Source: Gordonia liuliyuniae (GTDB lineage: Bacteria; Actinomycetota; Actinomycetes; Mycobacteriales; Mycobacteriaceae). Taken from it: DNA of 64,000 nucleotides. The DNA lies in assembly GCF_021739025.1 (NCBI RefSeq), contig NZ_JAKKOT010000002.1, positions 434,001 to 498,000 of the forward strand, read 5' to 3'. The position numbers and the translations under genes were made by a program. Position 1 is the stretch's first letter. Every line of letters starts with the position of its first letter. The notes under the pieces were generated by a model, which was not told the DNA's origin, ran no database searches, and worked only from the letters and a program-made list of their open reading frames with translations. Positions 60,240-64,000 of this stretch are shown one piece after another.

Positions 60240-61457
60240 GTGTCCGATCCGATCGCGCAACCACTCGATGGCGTTCGCATCGTCGAGTTCGCGAGCTTCG
60301 TCGCTGGACCGAGTGCCGGGATGGCGCTCGCGCAGCTCGGCGCCGACGTCATTCGCGTCGATCCGCTGGGCGGCAACGCCGACTACCGGCGGTGGCCGCT
60401 GTCGGACCGCACCGGCGAGAGTCTGTATTGGAACTCCCTCAACCGGGGCAAGCGATCAGTGGCGGTGGACGTGCGCAGTGACGCGGGCCGTGAGCTACTG
60501 CTGAACCTCGCGACCGCTCCAGGGGCTGATGCGGGCATCGTCGTCGACAACGCCGTCGGACGCTCGTGGTTCTCGTACGAGACTCTCCGCGCCAGGCGCG
60601 AGGACGTGATCGCCGTCCGCGTGCAGGGTCGCGCTGACGGCGGGCCCGCCGTCGACTACACCGTCAACGGGGCGGCCGGCGTCGCCGACCTCACCGGGCC
60701 CGTGTACACCGACGCGCCGGTGAACCACGTGCTCCCGGCCTGGGATCTGCTGTGCGGCCAGCAGGTGGTTTCGTCGGTGCTCGCCGCGTTGCGGCGGCGT
60801 GATCGGACCGGTCACGGCGCGCTCGTCGAGATCGCGCTGGCCGACGTCGCGATGGCCGCCGTCGCCAACATGGGCTGGTTCTCCGAAGCCGCGGAGCGCG
60901 GCGACCGCGTCCGCCACGGCAACCACGTGTACGGGGGTTTCGGCGTCGACTTCGCGACCGCCGACGGCGACCGCGTGATGATCGTGGCATTGACGCCGCG
61001 CCAGTGGAAGGCGATCGGCGAGGCGACTGGGACCGCCGAGGTGTTCGCGGCGCTGTCGGCGTCGCTGCACGCGGACTTCTTCACCGACGAAGGGCGGTAC
61101 GAACATCGCGGCGTCATCGAGGCGGTGCTGACGCCGTGGTTCGCGAAGAACTCCACGTCGCACGTTCACGCCGCCCTCCAGAACGCTGGCGTGCTGTGGG
61201 GGCCGTACCGTTCGGCGGCCGGGGTGGCCGCGGACTTCGCCGCAGATCCGGCGTCCGAGCCGGTCCTGGAGTCGCTCGTGCAGCCGGGGGTCGGTGAGGT
61301 CATCTCTGCGAACTCCGCGGCTCGCTTTGATTCGCAGTACTCGGGCAGTGTGCCCGCGGCGCCGCTGGGACACGACACTGACGCCGTCCTGTCCGAGGTG
61401 CTCGGGCTCGACGCCGGCGAGCTGGGGCGGCTTCGCGACGACGGTGTGATCGGCTGA
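60240..61457 (+). CDS. CaiB/BaiF (class III) CoA-transferase, subunit B-like
   Basis: The 405-residue protein has PLDGVRIVEFASFVAGPSAG, LAQLGADVIRVDPLGGNADY, NSLNRGKRSVAVD and an aspartate in LPAWDLLCGQQVV at the catalytic position. The GTG at 60240 lies two bases after the previous stop with AGGGAG upstream. It may be a partner of the preceding transferase or act separately. Confidence 0.9.
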   Translation: MSDPIAQPLDGVRIVEFASFVAGPSAGMALAQLGADVIRVDPLGGNADYRRWPLSDRTGESLYWNSLNRGKRSVAVDVRSDAGRELLLNLATAPGADAGIVVDNAVGRSWFSYETLRARREDVIAVRVQGRADGGPAVDYTVNGAAGVADLTGPVYTDAPVNHVLPAWDLLCGQQVVSSVLAALRRRDRTGHGALVEIALADVAMAAVANMGWFSEAAERGDRVRHGNHVYGGFGVDFATADGDRVMIVALTPRQWKAIGEATGTAEVFAALSASLHADFFTDEGRYEHRGVIEAVLTPWFAKNSTSHVHAALQNAGVLWGPYRSAAGVAADFAADPASEPVLESLVQPGVGEVISANSAARFDSQYSGSVPAAPLGHDTDAVLSEVLGLDAGELGRLRDDGVIG

Positions 61458-61526
61458 CGGCTTGACGGGCGGGGGCGTATCCACAGCGGCGGGTGCCAGG
61501 GTCGGGTGCCCCTTACGATCTACCCC

Positions 61527-62435
61527 ATGCGCATCCGCCCCGGCAGGCCCCGCCTCGACGACTACGGTCGCTACTTCGACCTGCCCGCGGCGCCTGCCGA
61601 CGCACCGCTGACCATCACGTGGGCCGGTGTCACGACGCTGCTCATCACCGACGGGGCCTCGTCGATCATGACCGACGGATTCTTCACGCGGCCGTCACTG
61701 CTGTCGGTCGGGGTGCGCAGACTTCGCTCGTCGCCGCCGCGGATCGACGATGCACTGACCAGGCTCGGCGTCGAGCGCCTCGACGCGGTGATCCCCGTGC
61801 ACACACACTTCGATCACGCGCTCGACTCGGCGACCGTGGCCCGGCGGACCGGCGCGGACCTGATCGGCGGAGCATCCGTCGCCCACGTCGGGCACGGGCT
61901 GCCCGACGGCCGGGTCCGCGTCGTCGACGCCGGTTCGACGGTCTCGGCCGGCGCGTTCGACGTCACGCTCATCCGCGGTGACCACTGCCCGCCCGACCGC
62001 TATCCGGGTGACATCACCGCGCCGGTCGTCCAACCCGTGCGCGCCTCGGCCTACCGCTGCGGCGAGGCGTGGTCGACGGTCGTGGTGCACCGAGCATCCG
62101 ACCGTCGCCTTCTGATCGTCGGGAGCGCGGGATACGCGGAGGGCGCGCTCGCCGGGCAGACGGCCGATGTGGTCTACCTCGGGATCGGGCAGCTCGGTGT
62201 GCAGTCGCCGGAGTACATCGAGACGTTCTGGCACGAGACGGTCCGGACGGTCGGCGCACATCGAGTCGTCTGCACCCACTGGGACGACTTCTTCCGTCCG
62301 CTCGACCGGCCGCTGCGCGCGCTGCCGTACGCGGGCGACGACCTCGACGTCACGATGACGACGCTCGCTCGCCTCGCCCAAGCCGACGGAGTGGCACTGC
62401 ATCTACCGACATTGTGGCGGCCGGTCGCGCTCTGA
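61527..62435 (+). CDS. Metallo-beta-lactamase-fold hydrolase
   Basis: The 302-residue protein has the metal-binding HTHFDHALD (HxHxDH), GDHCPPDR and CTHWDD. Relatives include L-ascorbate-6-phosphate lactonase-like and lactonase-type hydrolases. The ATG at 61527 begins the conserved part; a GTG at 61506 is an alternative, and neither has a clear ribosome site. It may be the last gene after the CoA-transferases or independent. Substrate unknown. Confidence 0.85.
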   Translation: MRIRPGRPRLDDYGRYFDLPAAPADAPLTITWAGVTTLLITDGASSIMTDGFFTRPSLLSVGVRRLRSSPPRIDDALTRLGVERLDAVIPVHTHFDHALDSATVARRTGADLIGGASVAHVGHGLPDGRVRVVDAGSTVSAGAFDVTLIRGDHCPPDRYPGDITAPVVQPVRASAYRCGEAWSTVVVHRASDRRLLIVGSAGYAEGALAGQTADVVYLGIGQLGVQSPEYIETFWHETVRTVGAHRVVCTHWDDFFRPLDRPLRALPYAGDDLDVTMTTLARLAQADGVALHLPTLWRPVAL

Positions 62436-62461
62436 CGCCGGCGTAGCGCCGAAGGTCGAGG

Positions 62462-64000
62462 TCAGCGACGACGGAAGGCCCTGACGACGACGTCGTGAAT
62501 GGTGGTCTCGTGGCACTCGGGGCCGGACACCGTTCGGCGGGACTCCTCGGCGGTCACGATCTCCCACTGGACGGGGTCGAGGCGCGCAATGACGGTGGCC
62601 GCGGTCGCTGAGGCCGAGACGGGCGGGCCGTCGGACTCGTGTCGGTGCCTGTCGGTGGCGGCGTCGTGGTGGAGGTGACCGACGATCAAGAGGGTTCCTG
62701 CGGGGGCCACCCACGATGCGAGGCGGTCGTAGAACTCCAGCTGCGGGATCGCTGGATGCGCATAGTGTGTGGTGACCAGGTCGTAGCGTTGGTCGGGGGC
62801 CCAGGTGGACAGGTCCGCCTGGACCCACTCCACGCGCTCGGCGACTCCAGCGTCTCCGGCGCGCTCAGCGGCGCGGTCAAGCGCTGCGGCGGCGATGTCC
62901 GCACCGGTGACCTGCCAGCCACGCTCAGCGAGCCAGATCGCCTCGGCGCCGGCGCCGCAGCCCGCCTCGAGTGCCGTCCCAGGTGTCAGACCGCCGACCT
63001 CGCGGACGAGATGCGGGTTGGGTTGACCGGAACCCATGGCTGCGGCGCGGTCGCCTTGCCAGATCCGATCCCAATAGTCGTTGTCGAAGGCGTGCTTCGA
63101 GTCGGAGCTTCCGACGCTGCCAGTTTCGGTGGCCGCTGCGCTCACGGCATCGTCGAGGTCCCTCATGATGAGGTCCGTGTTGATGTGCTGAGCTGCTAAC
63201 GCACCGGCGGCCGCCGCGGCCCCGACCTGGGCTCCGATGTCGGACGAGTTGCCCGCAGCCCATACTCCCGGCACCGAGGTGGCGCCGAACTGGTCGGTCT
63301 CGATGAACGCGCCTGCGGGATTGGACGCTGGCTCTATGCCGAGGCCGGCAACGAGTTCGGCGCGGGCGACCATCTGTGTCGAGACCACCACAGCGTCCAC
63401 CGGGACGACCGTCTCGTCGTGGAGCCGTACCCCGGTGAGGCGATCGTCGACGGTCTCCAGGCGGAGGATCGTACCGTCGACGACGTCGATGCCGAGGGCG
63501 TCCAGCTTGACGCGGTCCTCGGGGTCGAGCTGCCGGGTATGGGCGAAGTACACGACGTCGGCACTCCACTGGCGGAACAGGACGGCTTTGTGCACCGCCA
63601 TCGCATCGGTGCCCAGCACGCCGATCCTGCGATCGCGGACCTCCCAGCCGTGGCAGTACGGACAGTGCAGCACGCCGCGTCCCCACTGGTCGCGGACGCC
63701 GGGGATGTCGGGGAGCTGATCGACCAGCCCGGTGGCGATCAGCAGGCGTCGGGCCAGTAGGGCGGACTCGTCGCGAAGTACCACCCGGAACCCGTACGAC
63801 GCGCACGAGACCTCGACGACCTCGCCCGCGATGATCTCGCCGCCGTAGCCGGTGAATTCGTCGCGGCCGCGAGCCAGAAGTTCGATCGGACTCACACCGT
63901 CCAGCGCCAGTAGCCCGTGCACACCGTCCGCGGGCGCGTTCCTCGGCGCTCCGGCGTCGACGACCGTCACCGTCCGCCGCGCACGTGCCAGCGTCAGCGC
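62462..64000 (-). CDS. Thioredoxin-reductase-like FAD oxidoreductase fused to a SAM methyltransferase, 5' end outside window
   Basis: About 512 codons are seen; the N-terminal FAD motif lies beyond the right edge. The first part (to about residue 290 of the visible sequence) has RLLIATGLVDQLPDIPG, the redox pair CPYCHGWEVRD, a GVLGTDAMAVHKA motif and GVWAAGNSSD, as in thioredoxin reductase-like proteins. The second part is a class I methyltransferase with LEAGCGAGAEAIWLAERGW and a closing VRAFRR. The fold fusion is known in actinobacteria, but the substrate is not. It converges on the metallo-beta-lactamase-fold gene. Confidence 0.88.
   Translation of the reverse strand, partial: ALTLARARRTVTVVDAGAPRNAPADGVHGLLALDGVSPIELLARGRDEFTGYGGEIIAGEVVEVSCASYGFRVVLRDESALLARRLLIATGLVDQLPDIPGVRDQWGRGVLHCPYCHGWEVRDRRIGVLGTDAMAVHKAVLFRQWSADVVYFAHTRQLDPEDRVKLDALGIDVVDGTILRLETVDDRLTGVRLHDETVVPVDAVVVSTQMVARAELVAGLGIEPASNPAGAFIETDQFGATSVPGVWAAGNSSDIGAQVGAAAAAGALAAQHINTDLIMRDLDDAVSAAATETGSVGSSDSKHAFDNDYWDRIWQGDRAAAMGSGQPNPHLVREVGGLTPGTALEAGCGAGAEAIWLAERGWQVTGADIAAAALDRAAERAGDAGVAERVEWVQADLSTWAPDQRYDLVTTHYAHPAIPQLEFYDRLASWVAPAGTLLIVGHLHHDAATDRHRHESDGPPVSASATAATVIARLDPVQWEIVTAEESRRTVSGPECHETTIHDVVVRAFRRR

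Overview
The window looks like chromosomal DNA of a high-GC actinomycete, most likely in the Mycobacteriales (Gordonia, Williamsia or Rhodococcus type). The reasons are GTG starts, strong third-position GC bias, many acyl-CoA dehydrogenases, SDRs and CaiB/BaiF CoA-transferases, a mycofactocin-type SDR and an intein-split dnaB. The genus is an inference. No rRNA, tRNA, CRISPR array, transposase or integrase was seen.

Layout. 1-4.2 kb: a partial acyl-CoA dehydrogenase diverging from a thiolase, then a TetR regulator diverging from an MpaB/Lcp-type (DUF2236) oxygenase across a perfect palindrome. 4.2-6.9 kb: a gene-free leader with two DnaA-box-like 9-mers, then dnaB carrying a class 3 intein. 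7.1-10.4 kb: a dehydrogenase/TetR divergent pair with a double palindromic operator, an SRPBCC protein and a membrane protein. 10.5-34.5 kb: a FadR-type regulator, crotonase and kinase-like genes, an acyl-CoA synthetase operon, an ABC importer flanked by two paralogous binding lipoproteins, two desulforedoxin-like miniproteins, a fused double CoA-transferase, a paired acyl-CoA dehydrogenase, and an amidohydrolase/CoA-transferase pair diverging from an alcohol dehydrogenase and an SDR. 34.6-45.7 kb: a second copy of the FadR plus fused CoA-transferase module, an Ltp2/DUF35 retro-aldolase-like pair, duplicated SDRs, another CoA-transferase, a luciferase-like monooxygenase and an MFS exporter. 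45.7-54.7 kb: ferredoxin and cytochrome P450, then a long operon of SDRs, a DUF6282 hydrolase, a frameshifted crotonase, an acyl-CoA dehydrogenase, a thiolase and a GntR regulator. 54.7-61.5 kb: a MaoC / HTD2-like hydratase / SDR / CitE-like lyase / acyl-CoA dehydrogenase operon diverging from two CaiB/BaiF CoA-transferases. 61.5-64 kb: a metallo-beta-lactamase-fold protein and a thioredoxin-reductase-like protein fused to a methyltransferase, cut by the window end.

Together the region from about 10 to 61 kb reads as a catabolic island for an unidentified, probably anionic or carboxylated, branched or cyclic substrate. Proposed steps are import, hydroxylation, alcohol oxidation, CoA activation or CoA transfer, dehydrogenation, hydration, and thiolytic, retro-aldol or citramalyl-CoA-lyase-like cleavage. 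A partly palindromic element (AATnATnnnnATnATT) recurs in at least ten positions ahead of these genes and may be the operator of the twin FadR regulators. The least familiar parts are the desulforedoxin-like miniproteins beside the duplicated fused CoA-transferase modules, and a CoA-transferase whose halves appear in permuted order.
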